A stretch of DNA of 64,000 nucleotides from Amoebidium appalachense (GCA_963693365.1 CAVNZM010000012.1:8866001-8930000); one strand, 5' to 3'; counted from the first letter of the stretch, positions 11,850 to 24,997 are shown. Numbers and translations: made by a program. The notes: a model not told the origin generated them from the sequence alone.

Positions 11850-12090
11850 ATATTTGACCAACTACATGTTCAGCAACTTCGAAACTTCGAGGTGACCCGT
11901 TCAGCAGGCACAACGTTGTGCCGCAGTCACTCCTGCAGCCACCGTTGCTGCATGTGTGTGGTGGGTCACCCAGCTGGCAGCAGTGGCATGTGCCGGTGGG
12001 GAAGGTGTCTTGAATGGGGCTGCGATTGTGCGTTGGATGCAGGTGTCAATCTGTGAATCAGATAGAAGGTCTCACCACGAACAGGGAAAA
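11850..12090 (+). repeat. GGTGACC element, S2 subtype, copy g
   Basis: Matches copy d over CATGTTCAGCAACTTCGAAA, GGGTCACCCAGCTGGCAGCA, GTGGCATGTGCCGGTGGGGA and AGATAGAAGGTCTCA. Confidence 0.78.
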
Positions 12091-12404
12091 TTCCATTACA
12101 AGTCCCATTCCTGCATAACCGGCCCCCATGAAAAAAGATATATTTCAAACCTCCCCCTCCCTCCCTCCCCTCCCCCTCCCCCCCTCCCCCCTCCCCCCCC
12201 CCCCCCCCCCCCCCTCCCCTCCTTGATGCAAACAAACGCATGAGCACCCATGTGCACGCCAAAGAGATGAGACAATGCATAGGCACTGAATATATCGGGA
12301 AAACACGGGGGGGGGGGGGGGGGGGGGGGGGATGCTCTTTAGACGGACGAACATTTTTTTGAGACTTGGAATTGCCAATTGGTGGTTGTTAATTCAAATT
12401 GAGT

Positions 12405-12551
12405 TTCATCAATAGGCTGATACAATCAGCTTGTTTGTCTCTTGATATTCAATTTCATCAATAGGCTGATACAATCAGCTTGTTTGTCTCTTGATATTCA
12501 ATTTCATCAATAGGCTGATACAATCAGCTTGTTTGTCTCTTGATATTCAAT
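12405..12551 (+). repeat. 49-bp tandem repeat x3 containing a hairpin (S3, left copy 2)
   Basis: Three consecutive copies of a 49-bp unit beginning TTCATCAATAGGCTGATACA and ending CTTGATATTCAAT. Each has a GCTGAT-ACA-ATCAGC stem-loop. Only one copy exists at the equivalent places in the other units (8480-8590, 32530-32625). Confidence 0.9.
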
Positions 12552-12559
12552 TACACATC

Positions 12560-13085
12560 ATAGAGATGACCTTCACTCATGGCAAACATCATACTTTCAT
12601 ATTTCAAAAGCAAAACACATACTCATATACTAATCTATTTGCAAAACAGTTTCAGGAATAATATCGATACTAATATACAATCACTTATTGCATTGCAGAT
12701 TTTCAAATCAAGAGGCACTCAGATTGACATATAATAATGTGTCATAGTGTCGCTCGACTATGATAATAGTACTATAAGAGTATAATTAAATAATTCAATA
12801 TTATAATGGGAGTATAATTGAATAATACTAATCAATAGCAGGAAAGAGAAAAGATGTATAACATAATTCATGTAATGGAAAATGTAACAAATAGAAGTAA
12901 TCAGATAAATATAAATACAATAGTGAAAATAGGAGTAGGTCTAATCGCGTGATTAGAAAGCGACATTCACTAAAGATGATGTGCGTGCACAGAATCCGTT
13001 CCCTCTGTGTAGATGTGTATGTGATCAAAGGGTGTGTTAGGGTGTGTGTCTGAATGTACATATACATGTCGGCATCGCGTGAAAA
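12560..13085. other. AT-rich unique spacer
   Basis: AT-rich sequence between the S3 block and the terminal exon of the Sec14-like gene on the other strand. No coding signal was seen. It may contain the 3' UTR of that gene, but no close AATAAA was identified. Confidence 0.5.
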
Positions 13086-13186
13086 TGGCATAAGTGCCTA
13101 GCTATCCTCCCCCCCCCCCCCCCCCCCCCCCCCCCCACACGCACACACCCCTTTTCGTGCATGAACACCTGTTTACATCCCGTGCT

Positions 13187-13417
13187 CTATCGCACCACAC
13201 TCACAACGTCATTCTCGACATTTGCGATGCACCCCCCCTTGCATGTGCACTTGCCTCCTAGGAAACTGGGCACGCCACTAGGGTCCAATTCGAAATTTGT
13301 CAAATTTCGCTCCCCATCCATCAGATTGCTGCACACAGTCATCTGCAGGAGGAGGGGGGTTAGGCCTGAGCTGTACAAGAGGTAGGTGAGGTGAAAAGGG
13401 AGTGGCCGGTTGTGTGT

Positions 13418-13496
<79 letters not shown>

Positions 13497-13506
13497 GTGT
13501 GTGTGT

Positions 13507-13552
<46 letters not shown>

Positions 13553-13650
13553 GGTAGAAGTCGAAGAGACGGGGGAGCAATGGAAAGAATGAAAGGAGCA
13601 CTATAATCTGTTTAAGAGCGCACGGTGTTTTTGTTTTTTTTCCTTTTTTT

Positions 13651-13692
<42 letters not shown>

Positions 13693-14541
13693 GGGGGGGA
13701 GGGGGAGGTCTCTGTGTGTGTGTGTGTGTGTGTGTGTTTCGGTGCTGGTGGTGCTGGTGAGAAGAAGAGGATGGGGTGAAGGGGAGGCAGGAAAGCGGGG
13801 GAAGGAGGGAAAAGGGGTGGGGGGATTGGAGGGGAAGGTGGGAGGGGGGGTCCTATATACGCACCTTGTCGACCATTTTTTGGGAGGCGACTCTCTTGAT
13901 GACTGCATAGAAGGCGGTGAAGAAGAGGGGGGTGTGCACCCACACGGTCTTCTCTACTAGCTGCAGGGAGATGGGGTTAACATGTGTGTGTGTGTAGAGG
14001 GGGGGGGGGGGGGGGTCGTCCGTGGGGAGAAGGGAGGGGGAGGGGAGGGGAGGGAGGAGGAGCGGGTAGGGGACACGGGGGGGTATTGACTAAAGAGTGC
14101 ATATAAGCGTCGGGAAAAAGGAGCAAAATCATGGTGAACGATAGCAGGCATAAAACAGAAAGTCGTGGGCTCAAAAAAGACAAGACGTAAGGTTCATGTG
14201 TGAATGTGAGTGAGTGAGTAAGTAAGCGTGTGTGTGTGTGTGTGTGTGTGTTCTCCAGCCAGCCAGTACCACCAACCTGTGGATAGATGAATTCACCCAG
14301 TTTTCCAGTGCGGCTCACCACCTTCTCGAATGTACGTGTAGGCCCTGTGACCCATATTCAATCAGCATTTATCCTTAACAATCATCCAACTACCACAAAC
14401 ATATTTCTGCAAGCAAAACAGTTGCAAGCAAAGACAAATAAACCACATCCCAATCTTTGCAGCTATGTAAGTTATGTATCATCCAATATCCCCCCCCCCC
14501 CCCCCCCCCCCCCCTCCCCCCACCCCCACCACACACACACG

Positions 14542-14586
<45 letters not shown>

Positions 14587-15220
14587 CAAAAGATATAGAA
14601 GGCCAACCTTCTTGGGGAAAAAGCGACCGAAAACTGCGGTGGTTGGAGATGAGTTAGGGTCAACGGAACTGTGCATGTGGATGGCATACCGTGGCGTAGC
14701 AGTCTTGTGAGTGTGGCGTGGGAGAGATCAAACACGTTGATGGTTTTGGTGAGGAGCCCTGTGCGCCTGGTCTCACGGTCACAGAGCTAGGGGGGGGAGG
14801 GGGGGGGGGGGGGGGTAAAGTCAGAAAAAATAGAGGCTATGGATTAAAGCAAACGAGAAAAGAAAATCACTAATTCGTGTGAGAGAGTTATTCTGGCGGG
14901 AGTGATATCTCTGTCAGAACAGCCAAGGTGGTACAGAGGAGAATTGGTGTGTGTGTGTGTGTTTGTACATGTGTGTGTGTCCGTATTTCTTTATGGCTTT
15001 TTAAGCAAACGGTTGTGGGAAAGAGGAAGGGGAGAGTAGATACACTGGGAAAGAGAGTTTACATAGGCCCAAATGCAAGGGGGGGGGGAGGGGGGGGGGG
15101 GAGGTATGATACCTGGTGTGCCGCTTCTCTCTCGTGCAGATACCAATCGTGAAGCTCATCCTCGGTCACCCTACACACACCAATGTTAGTCCCCGTATCC
15201 CCTTAACAAAAGAAGAGTGA

Positions 15221-15262
<42 letters not shown>

Positions 15263-15266
15263 AAAA

Positions 15267-15298
<32 letters not shown>

Positions 15299-15506
15299 CG
15301 AGGAATAAGAAGAAGAAGAAGAAGAAGAAGACGAGGAATAAGAAGAAGAAGGGAAGGGGGTGGGGGGTGGGGGGTTGGAGAGAAGGAGTATTGTGCCGCT
15401 GACCAGGTGTTTCCGTCCAGGTTCACCATGCAGACCCTACCGTGCCTTAACAACAACAACAAAGCAGACGGAGGCATCTGCAATTGCACTCAATAATTCG
15501 GATGTA

Positions 15507-15555
<49 letters not shown>

Positions 15556-16333
15556 CCGCCGCCGTCGGGAAAAAAAAAAAAAAAAAAAAAAAAAAAAGCA
15601 GGTCAACAAGCCACCAACTACAAGAAAACAAAGGGGGGTGAGGGGGGGTGGGGGTGGGGAGGGGGCAGTAGAAGAGAGGAAAGAACGAGAAGATGGGGGT
15701 ATGTGTGTGTGCGTGTGTGTGGAAGGGCGGGGGGGGGGGGGGGGGGGGGGGGGAGGGGGGGCTGGGGGGGGGGGAAGGGCGGGGGGGGGGGAAATTTTGC
15801 ACCACAACAAGAAGCAGATGCAGTCTTCATTCCGCACCTTTCCATGAGATCACGGGGTGCAGCCAGCCCCAGTCTGATGACGTACAGATAGAACCCCCCT
15901 CCACTCATTTTCGCATGCAGTCCCCCCACCAAATGGCTACGAATTACGGCCTCTTTGGGTGCTGGGTCCCCCCTTGCCACCGCAGATATGATCTGCCCAT
16001 GTGACTGTTGGAAGGAGAGAGACGCACGTGCTGCCGTGGCTGCGTTTTTTTTTTGTTTTTTTTTTGTGGGGAGGGGGGGAGGGGGGGGGGGGTCGATTAG
16101 TATGTGGGGTCTAGTGGTGGCAAAGGGGTGCAGCTTATTCAGTTTTTAAAATAAAGATACTAAAATAAAAGAAGCACAAAAAACGGAGATATTGATTTTT
16201 TTTTCCCCCCCAAAAAAGACAAGTAATACCAACTTAACCCGATCTCCTCTTCCTTGCTCTCTAAACATAAAAACAACTACCAACGCAAGCAGCAACCCCC
16301 CCCCCCCCCCCCCTCCTCCCTCCACCCTTCCCG

Positions 16334-16387
<54 letters not shown>

Positions 16388-16505
16388 GCAGCATTGATAT
16401 CCCCCCTGTGTGAGAGCACAAACCGCAGCAGCCACAATCCATCATGTCTCTCCTCGAGTTCTCCCTCCAGCTCCTCTCTCAGTGCTGACACCTCCTCTTT
16501 GTGTG
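13187..16505 (-). CDS. Sec14-like CRAL-TRIO lipid-transfer protein, 5' end unresolved
   Basis: Probable phosphatidylinositol/lipid transfer protein of the Sec14 superfamily, cytosolic or at the membrane surface. Seven exons on the minus strand join in phase: 16505-16384, 16004-15838, 15170-15113, 14771-14690, 14344-14277, 13960-13865 and 13342-13187 (TAG). Legible family landmarks in order are EERHDGLWLLRFVLSHRGDI (CRAL-TRIO-N), GGGFYLYVIRLGLAAPRDLM, VTEDELHDWYLHEREAA, GLLTKTINVFDLSHATLTRL, FEKVVSRTGKLGEFIYPQ, VEKTVWVHTPLFFTAFYAVI and VPSFLGGKCTCKGGC. The last is the typical 'LPxxLGGxCxCxGGC' ending. All acceptors are AG and all donors GT; the first donor (GGT then GTGTGT) is the least certain. 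The modelled part encodes 248 residues. A start codon and at least one more 5' exon are missing; possible ones lie near 16.9-17.9 kb. Introns hold poly-C/(CA)n on the sense strand. Confidence 0.8.
13405..13700. repeat. (GT)n then poly-G, T-run/G-run composite, inside a Sec14-like intron
   Basis: (GT)n at 13411-13498, G-run at 13507-13550, and a T-run/G-run at 13627-13691. The G-rich strand is antisense to the gene, so the intron transcript would be CA/C-rich ahead of its 3' splice site. Confidence 0.85.
15217..15360 (+). repeat. C-run / A-run / (GAA)n composite
   Basis: About 30 C followed by about 14 A, then GAA triplets with GACGAG interruptions to 15350. It lies in an intron of the minus-strand Sec14-like gene. 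Confidence 0.85.
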
Positions 16506-17067
16506 CTGTAAGCAGACAGGAAACACAGCGTTTTTCCCTGTCAGAGGTGGACTCGATGGATGCGGCCTCACTTTTGCACCTGTTTGCAGGAGGGGGGAGG
16601 GTGAGGTGGTGGTGGTGGTGGTTGGGTGGGGGGAGGGGGGGGGGGGAGGGGGGGGAGGGGAGGGAGGGGGAGGGGGGCCTGGGGAAGAAGGAGGGAACAC
16701 AGGCTATGACTGCCGATGATAAACAGGACCAAAACGTCATACATGCATATATGTTCCCTTCATTCTCTGCATACTTTAAGAAACGGATAAAGGAACAAAA
16801 AGGCCGAAAAGCGACAAAATCACAACACACACACGAAATTTTATATCTATTCATAAGCTACAGAGACTCACCAGTGGGGGATATGTGTGTGTGCGTCCAC
16901 GGCACAGGCGGTCACGTGGGCCGAGCCTTTGCGAGACAGAAGTGACTTGGTGGGGTTAAGGTGTCCCCCGGAGAGCTGGCTGGTCAGCTGCTGTGTGCGT
17001 TCATGTGTGCGCGTGTGTGCGTGTGTGCGTGTGACGTGTGACGTGTGCGTGTGCGTGTAGCGTGTGT

Positions 17068-17207
<140 letters not shown>

Positions 17208-17586
17208 TTTGCTGTAACAGCGCCGAGTGAGCGAAAGCGCTTGTGCATCGTGCGCCGGTTGTAGGTGGGTGAAAAGAGTGGGGGGAAAGTGAGCAAGCAT
17301 TTCCTAACGGTTAGGTGTGCAACTGTGTGCTAAAGCATGTATTTGCTTGTTGTCAACAGCAAAAGTCTGGGAACATAAGTGAAAAACCAAGGGAGCAAGT
17401 GGTTCCAGAGAACGTCTCACGGTGTGCAAGGGTGCTGTCACCCATTGAAAACACACTACACTGTGTGTATGTGGTGCTCCCGAAGTTAAATTCGGAAACA
17501 CCACATATACAAAGACATTCTTTCTGTTTCCCTTGTAAACAAACTGAAAACTTGATTCTCAACACACCCTACTACCACTTCAGATC

Positions 17587-17860
17587 TCAACACAACCATG
17601 CTACAATCTCGTTGTTCTGTGGGTTTTTCAAGGGGGATTCAGGAAGTAAGTGTGTCCTACCATCTTCTCGGTGGTACAGCCCTAGGCAGAAACGTTTATA
17701 TATCTTTATATTCTCTTGCAGACCGTTGTCAACAAATCCGATGTTCTTTTCTTCAATGAAATAACGCTTGTTTGCAAGAACCGAGTGAAAGGATGACTGG
17801 GCTTTCAGTTTCTCATGCAAGAGGCTTTTGAACGAGGTAGCACCAGGGTGCTTAATACGG
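17587..17860 (-). other. Possible coding exon of unknown identity
   Basis: The minus strand reads an ordinary-composition protein segment, including KSLLHEKLKAQSSFHSVLAN, RYFIEEKNIGFVDNGLQENI and KIYKRFCLGLYHREDG, then a good GT donor (GAAGATG then GTAGGA at about 17668). It could be a 5' exon of the Sec14-like gene downstream on this strand, or part of another gene. No domain was recognised. Confidence 0.35.
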
Positions 17861-17879
17861 TAATGAAAACTAACAATTA

Positions 17880-18430
17880 CCGGATTTTGAAATAATCGCT
17901 TGAGGAAAGTTCCATTATGGGTTCAATGTGCTTAATACGACCTTCCCTCAAGCGCAAGCCGTTTCTGTTTTTACAGGATTTCTACTTGAAGAAAATGAAT
18001 AAAAGTTTATATGATATTTTTCAAGTTGCTTATGTGTTTGGTTTCGTGGGTATATTGTACTGTTGAGCACGTTGGGGGGTCCCGAAATGGCTACTGAAAA
18101 TTACGACAGATCATACGAAAATCATATTTTCTACCAAAAAGATGGAAGGCCACTCTAAGAAGTTAGTAAGCACGAATTGAGAGGCCAATCAAAATGCGGA
18201 AAAAAGCTGGACAAGAGCGAAGCAAAGATCCCCTATATCCACCTCAATAATTTTGCTGAGTCCGTGGAACCATTTTAAGGCCGTTTTCAAATGCAGTTGA
18301 CCTTGTGCAATGGTTTAAGCCAAAATATTGTCCCATATTTTTGCTGAAACACTGGAAAATCCGGTTCATTGCTGTAGAGTTCTACAAACGATCATGAAAT
18401 CTGAAAAAAAAAATATAAATAAATTGGGAA
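17880..18430. other. AT-rich intergenic spacer
   Basis: No homopolymer blocks or coding signals. It separates the minus-strand Sec14-like gene from the plus-strand transposase/exonuclease gene, so the two are divergently arranged. Confidence 0.5.
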
Positions 18431-18438
18431 GAGCTTAG

Positions 18439-18510
18439 CCAATCAGAATGCCTGACGGCACAACATACTGATTGGATGTTGTCGATTATGTTACGTAATG
18501 TATGACGTCA
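18439..18510 (+). promoter_or_regulatory. CCAAT / bZIP-site cluster upstream of the exonuclease-fusion gene
   Basis: Within 72 bp lie CCAATCAG (18439-18446), ATTGG (18471-18475), the palindrome TTACGTAA (18491-18498) and the palindrome TGACGTCA (18503-18510, a CRE-type site). The gene's ATG is about 370 bp downstream. The two bZIP-type palindromes are five bases apart. No clear TATA box was seen between them and the ATG. Confidence 0.45.
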
Positions 18511-18878
18511 TCGTCTCTCCCCAATCCCCATCCCCCCCCCCCCCCCCCCCCCCGCCGCGGGGGTGCGGCATGCCAGGAGCTACTACTAGAGAGAAGGGGG
18601 GGGGTATGATTGGAGGGGGGGGTGTTCAGCTAACCTTATATGGATAAAGCAAAGTTACAAGGATTCAAGCCATTGGTTGGGCAAGACCCCTTTTGCCGAA
18701 TATGGATAACAGATCATACACTGCTGTAGGCGGCGGTCAGGAATTGGCGCGCTCTTTACTGGTCACAACCAGTCCGGGAAGGCCATGAGCAGCATTGCCG
18801 AGCACACTGAAATACGGGAATGTTTGCGGTAACGTAGTCGCACTAGGGGGGCAGGGGGCCAGGCCCCAAGTGTTTAAA

Positions 18879-20268
18879 ATGAAGCCAGGCTGCCCTAAGG
18901 GCACAACACAGCGCCCTGGGCATAAAACAGGCGGAGCTAGGGAGGGAGCTGGGCGCAAAAAAAAAGATGCTGCATTTGTTCAGCCTTTAGCGAACTTTGC
19001 AGGTTTTGGGACGGCAAACAAAGCTGTTTTGCAGGAACTAAACGTAAACGTACAACCCGAACAGCCCCCTCTATCTAAGGCCGCCGACATAAGGGCCCGT
19101 GTAGTTGAGGCAGGTAGCGTCCATTCGTTACCAAGAGAAATGGATCGGGCCCCTGCTCCACACCCACCAGACATACAGGTGCAACCCGACGAGGAACCTT
19201 TGCTAAATGCAGCAGCAGATGCGTACCGGGTAGACGAGGATGAAGGGGAGGAAGAGGGAGAAGATAATACGGACGGGGATGACGGTGGAGAGGAGTTTTC
19301 TGACGCGGCGGGCGAAACAATCAAGTCGCACCTGCACACAGTGAAAGAGAGTCTCAAAGATGAGAAGACGCCTGTGGGGTGGCATCTTCCACCTCCCATT
19401 ATAGGCTTTAATTTTGGGGGCGATCCAGCGCCTTTCTACAAACCCAGATGTTTTGCCTGGCTTCCGGAAAGGTTGTCTCCCGGTTTCATGGTGCCGTGCC
19501 CCTTCGATGATCACTACGTGGACCCCCACAACCACCCCAACCCACACCGTACTTCTCGCAATGGGTTCATGAGCAACCCCGTAGGACGGCGTGTTATCGA
19601 CTTTGACAGCTGCTACTACATTATCACGGCCCGGTACTTTTGTGACACATGCAAAAAAAACTTTGCCGGCACAAACCCCCAGACAATTAAACGCCTTCCA
19701 CTCTTCATGCGTGATCAGTTTCCGGCCTACCTTAGCCACCGCAGTGGGCTCGACCTAAAGGTGGTAACATTGTTGCGTGCACTGGCAGACAAAGGTGTGG
19801 GCCCAAACGCCTTTGCCACCCTCCTCTCGGAGCTCCACAAGCAGCGATACGACGAGCAGCGGCTCCTGTATTACTCGAGGGCGCTGCATTGGACCAAGTA
19901 TGAACTCAAAAAGCGTAACGATTTCCGCCCCCACGACCAGCGCCTGACAGAACTTCCCCCAGAGGAGCAGGCGGCTAAGTTCTCGGCGTTTGGTGACAAA
20001 AATGGTTACGCTGGACATGTGCCTTCAGGCAAGTGTGCACTGCATTTTGGGTGTGTAAATGGTCCCCATTGTTTTGTATGCACGTGCTTGGGCATTTTTT
20101 GGGTTGGCTTGGTAGGGTTTTGTTTTATTATTTTTTATTTTTTTTTTAGGGGGGGGGGGGACTTGGAAATGGGTTTTGGAAGTGTGGTCAATAAGTTTCT
20201 ATTATGGTGGTGGTGGATGTGTGGTGGTGGATGTGCGCCTGTGAGTGTGCGTGTACTTGTGGGTCCGT

Positions 20269-20315
<47 letters not shown>

Positions 20316-20578
20316 GGGGGGACATGGTGATGGATTAGGTGGTGGTGGTGGCAATCAGTCATGGTGGTGGTGGTGGTGGTGGTGGTGGTGGGGGGGGGGG
20401 GGGGGGGGGGGGGGGAGGGGGGGGGGGGGGGGCAGAGGGATCATCAGAGGGGTGAAAGCATAACGGTCCATGTACCAGTGAGTGTGCTTGGGAAATCGTG
20501 GAGAACTGTTATGCCTGAAATTAGATGGTGGGTGTGCGCATGTGTGTCTGTGTGTGTTGGGGGAAAGGAGGTGGAGAG

Positions 20579-20614
<36 letters not shown>

Positions 20615-20811
20615 GGGGGGGGGGGGGGGCACATGGTGGTAGACTGGATCTTGGTGGCGGTACTTAATGGTTATTATAGTAGTGGCAGGAGGGTGTGGGG
20701 GGAAGGGCAAACGGACGTGCAGGGGACAAACTGCAGATGGGGCACAAAGGGGAAAGAAGGTGAAAGTTGGTGCAATGACTTGGAGGGTTTGCGCGCGCCG
20801 GGAGGCGGGGG

Positions 20812-20845
<34 letters not shown>

Positions 20846-21277
20846 AACGGCCGGAGATGGGTGTGTAGCGTTTTTGAGATGGGAAAAGCCATACAGACTT
20901 ACGAAAATACAGAGAGGTGAGATGAACACGAGGGACTAGAGGGAATGGGGGGGATGGTCCTGATGGGAGGGTGGTGGAGTTCTAACAGTACTTGGGGTTC
21001 AGGCAAATACCTGAGTGCCGTGTATACTGAGTTCAGCGACCGCACGGCAAAGTACCAGAGCCTGGACACGCAGCTCAAGCCCGTAAACAACGTGCTCAAG
21101 GCCGACCACACCTTCCAAATTGGGAAGCTCACCGGCATCAATGGGGAGCCTCTGTACCGAGGCCTATGGACTTGTGTAAACGAGCTTGGCGGTGTGTGGT
21201 CCCTCCTCTTCTCCCCCCCTCCCCCCACTCTCCCCCAGGCCCCCTTCCCCCCTCCCCCCCCCCCACACACGCCCACC

Positions 21278-21308
<31 letters not shown>

Positions 21309-21542
21309 ACACGCCCCCCTCCCCCCTCCCCCCCCCCCCTCCCCCCTCTAGGGCCTTTAAATCTCTTAGGCTCCACATTTAATGAGGTGGCACACTGTGA
21401 GTAGAGGTTTGTAGTATGTGGGTTTTGGGGACAATTCTTGCCCTGTCGAGCAAAAACTAGGAAGCTCCAGATATGTGTGTATGTGTTTTTGCTGGGTAGA
21501 GATTGGGGTGGGCTGGGGTGGAGCTTTCTTTTGGCGGGGAAT

Positions 21543-21583
<41 letters not shown>

Positions 21584-23098
21584 GGGGGGGGGGGGGGGGG
21601 GGGGCAAGCTTCTGCCAAGCAGAATGGGAGTAGGGGCCAGTGATTGCAAGGGATGCAGGGGGGGGGGGGGGGGGGGGGGGAGAGACACCACCGTCGGGGT
21701 TGAAGGTAGAGAGGGCAAGAGGCCCGGGGTGGGGTGGGGGGGGGGGGGGGGGGGGGGACAGTAGGTGCCATATGGAGGGCTGTCCCATGGTTTGGGGGGA
21801 GGGGGAGTGGGGAAGGATCGTGGGCACATGGGTTTGGGGGGAAGGCAGAGAGGGGGAAAGGATTGTGATCACAAGGGTTTAGGGGGAGGAAGGGGGAAGG
21901 ATTGTAGGTACATGGGTTTAGGGGGGAGGGGGGGGGGAAGATTTTGGGGGAAAGGGAGGCCTGGGGAAAGTATGTGGGCACATGGGTTTGGGGGGAAGGA
22001 GGGGGAAGGGTTTTGGGGGAGAGGGAGGGGAAAGTATGTGGGCACATGGGTTTGGGGGGAGGGAGGGGGAAAGGATTGTGTGGGCACTGAAGTCTCGTGA
22101 AGGGCCATGTGGTAAGGGAAGCTAGAACATGCATGGCCGCTCGGAGATGCCCTCTCACACAGTGCGGCACCCCAGAGATCCGGGCGCAGGTATTTACACG
22201 GGACTGCAGCCACCAGGAGATTGAGCCCGTGATCCAGCGCATCTCTGCCACCACGGCGGCGCTCAACAGCAAGGGCCCGGCCTTCTTCTACACAGATCGG
22301 TGCTGCCAAGACCGGGCGTTTGTTGAGCGCATGTTTCCAACCCTAGCCCGGCCAAAATGCCCCGTCCGTCTGAACGAGGCTGCGCTGGTAAGCGTGACGG
22401 ACGGTCTGCCTGGGCTGGAGCTGCCGGCCAACTACCCTAAGCCGGTGTACACCGACTGCCAGGGGGCGGTGGTGGCTACAGCGGCCATTCGTGCCGACCT
22501 GGAGGGGCAGCAGCACCGCGTGGTGGGGCTGGACTGCGAGTGGGTCTATCGGGTGGGCCAGGCGCGGTCCAAGGTTTGCACGCTGCAGATTGCCACCGCA
22601 CGGGCCGTGTACATCTTCCACTTGGCACGCATGGGCCCCAACCACAGCCCGCCCGCGCGGCTGGTGGACGAGCTGATTGCGCTGCTTAGGGACCCCAGCA
22701 TCATCAAGGTGGGCAAGCAGATCGGCACGGACTCGGCCCACCTCAACAAGGACTACGGCACCCCTGTGGCCAGCTATCTGGAGCTGGGCCGGTTCTGCTA
22801 TGCCCGTGCAGCTATCACCTCTGCGGCCCGGGGCTTGGCCGACATCACTGCCCAGGTCATAGGCAAGAAGCTGCCCAAGCCGGCACTTGTTCGATGCTCC
22901 AACTGGCACGAGCCGCTATCAGAGGTGCAGGCCACCTACGCTGCCCTTGATGCATATGCGTCCCTGCAGGTCTACTCGGCCGTGGTCGATAGGCCAAACC
23001 TGTCAGGTGTGTATCCCACCTGCTTTTTGCCCCAGTGCTTATGTGCTTATGCCAGATATAGAAAGATTGTGGGCCCCCCAGAGGAGAGGGGAGGGGGA

Positions 23099-23139
<41 letters not shown>

Positions 23140-23231
23140 GGCTGACCACATGGGCCAGTGTTCCAGTTGTGTTATGCTGGGTGTCGGGTGGCTATCAAAG
23201 GAGGGGGGTGATTGGTGGTGGTGGTGGTGGT

Positions 23232-23263
<32 letters not shown>

Positions 23264-24304
23264 CTATAGCACTGTTAACACGTGCAAGTGCCACACAAGC
23301 TGGGCACTGGGAGAGGGGGGGGGGGGGAGGGAGAAGGGGGGGGGGGGGGGGGGGGGAAGGGGGTTGCTAAGGAATATGCATTTGATTTTTGTGGAGCGAA
23401 GAGAAAAACGTTGGTGCTGTGGCTTTTTGGCTGAGTTTTTTGCTTCCCTCTATGACATGCAGCGCGGCTTCATGCAAAGGCACTCGGTGAAGGGGTTGAG
23501 ATTGTGCCCCGGCGGGGCCCACATGCTGCAGCAGCCACCGGGGTGGTGCTGGCTGTGCAGCCGGAGCGCTGGGGGGGCATGAAGGTGGGCAAGAAGCATG
23601 CAGTGGTGCGGGTGGATCAGGTGCTGTCGCCGGCCATGCAGGTGCCCTTTGGCCCCGACAAGGGCAAGACCCTGGGAGAGCTGGGCCCGCCGCCCTTTGA
23701 GCTGATGGTGCACCTGCAGTGGCTACGGCCCATTCAGCCCCCACCGGACCCAGGTGCCGAGGTGCCGGTGGTCCCTGACCCAGCCCCTCCCCCTGCCAGT
23801 CCTCCCCCTGCCGAGCAGCAGCAACCCCTTGCCGGCCCACAGGCACCCCCCCAGGACCCCCAGGCAGCCCCGGGGGGCCTTGAGGCAGCCCCAGGGGGAC
23901 CCGAGGCAGCTCCCAGAGAGGGCATGTTGGGCCAGGCACCGCCTGGGGAGGTGGTGTGGCAGACTGTGCTGAATGACGCCTTCCACTCCATTGCAAACAC
24001 GGCGGACGGCACGTACAAGTCACACCCCCGCAGGGCTGAGTACGCACGCGCACTCAGCGAGGCAATATTTGTGTGGAATGAAGAGGATTACGGACATGTG
24101 AAGGTGCCCCCCCCCCCCCCCCCCCCCAAAATAAAAAATAAAAAATAAAAATAAAAAAACGGCAACAACAACATGCGTGACTGACGCGCACACACACATA
24201 CACTCGTTAGCACACACTCACCATTCCACCCACAACCATGCACACCTTCGACAAAACTTCTGAGGGAAGAGAGAGAGCCTGAGCCTCAGAGAGAGGGGGG
24301 GGAA

Positions 24305-24338
<34 letters not shown>

Positions 24339-24925
24339 GGGGGGGGGGGGGAGGGGGGAGGAGAGTGGGGGTTATTCATATGCCTAGAGAGAAATAATGT
24401 AGGGTTGTGGGGGGAAATAGCCACATGCATTTTTTACTTGTGTTGGGGGAGAAGATGGGGGGGGTGGAGGGGAGGGGTCCTACAATAACGGCAGGTATCA
24501 AAGTCTACCAAACCCAAATTGCAGTGTGCGTAGTAAATTAATATTGGCATCCTGCCTCACAGGGGGTGCTGGAGCAGAAGGGCATCGACATTGAAACCGA
24601 GCTCAAGGGCGGCGACCTGAGCTACTTCATGGAGCGCATCCGGCGGGTTATTCCCGACCCATACACGCTGGTCTCGCGGCTGGTGGAGTTCAAAAACACC
24701 TACAAGGATGTGCCGCCCGGACCGGATGGCAAGCCTCTGTTCAAGAAGGATGGCTTTGAAAGACTCGAGGCAACATCCCCCCCCCCCCCTCCCCCTGCAG
24801 GCGCCCAACAACTCCACCACCACAGAAAAGATTCTTCGCTTATTTGTCATCCTTGGTTCATCTGCACACACACGCACACCCTAGCCTCCCCCCCCCCCCC
24901 CCCCCCCCCTCCCCCCCCCAAACAT

Positions 24926-24997
<72 letters not shown>

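Noticed and set aside
15400-15470. Minus-strand GRVCMVNLDGNTW as an extra Sec14-like exon
   Set aside because: Resembles a CRAL-TRIO strand, but the flanking exons join in phase without it and including it introduces a stop.
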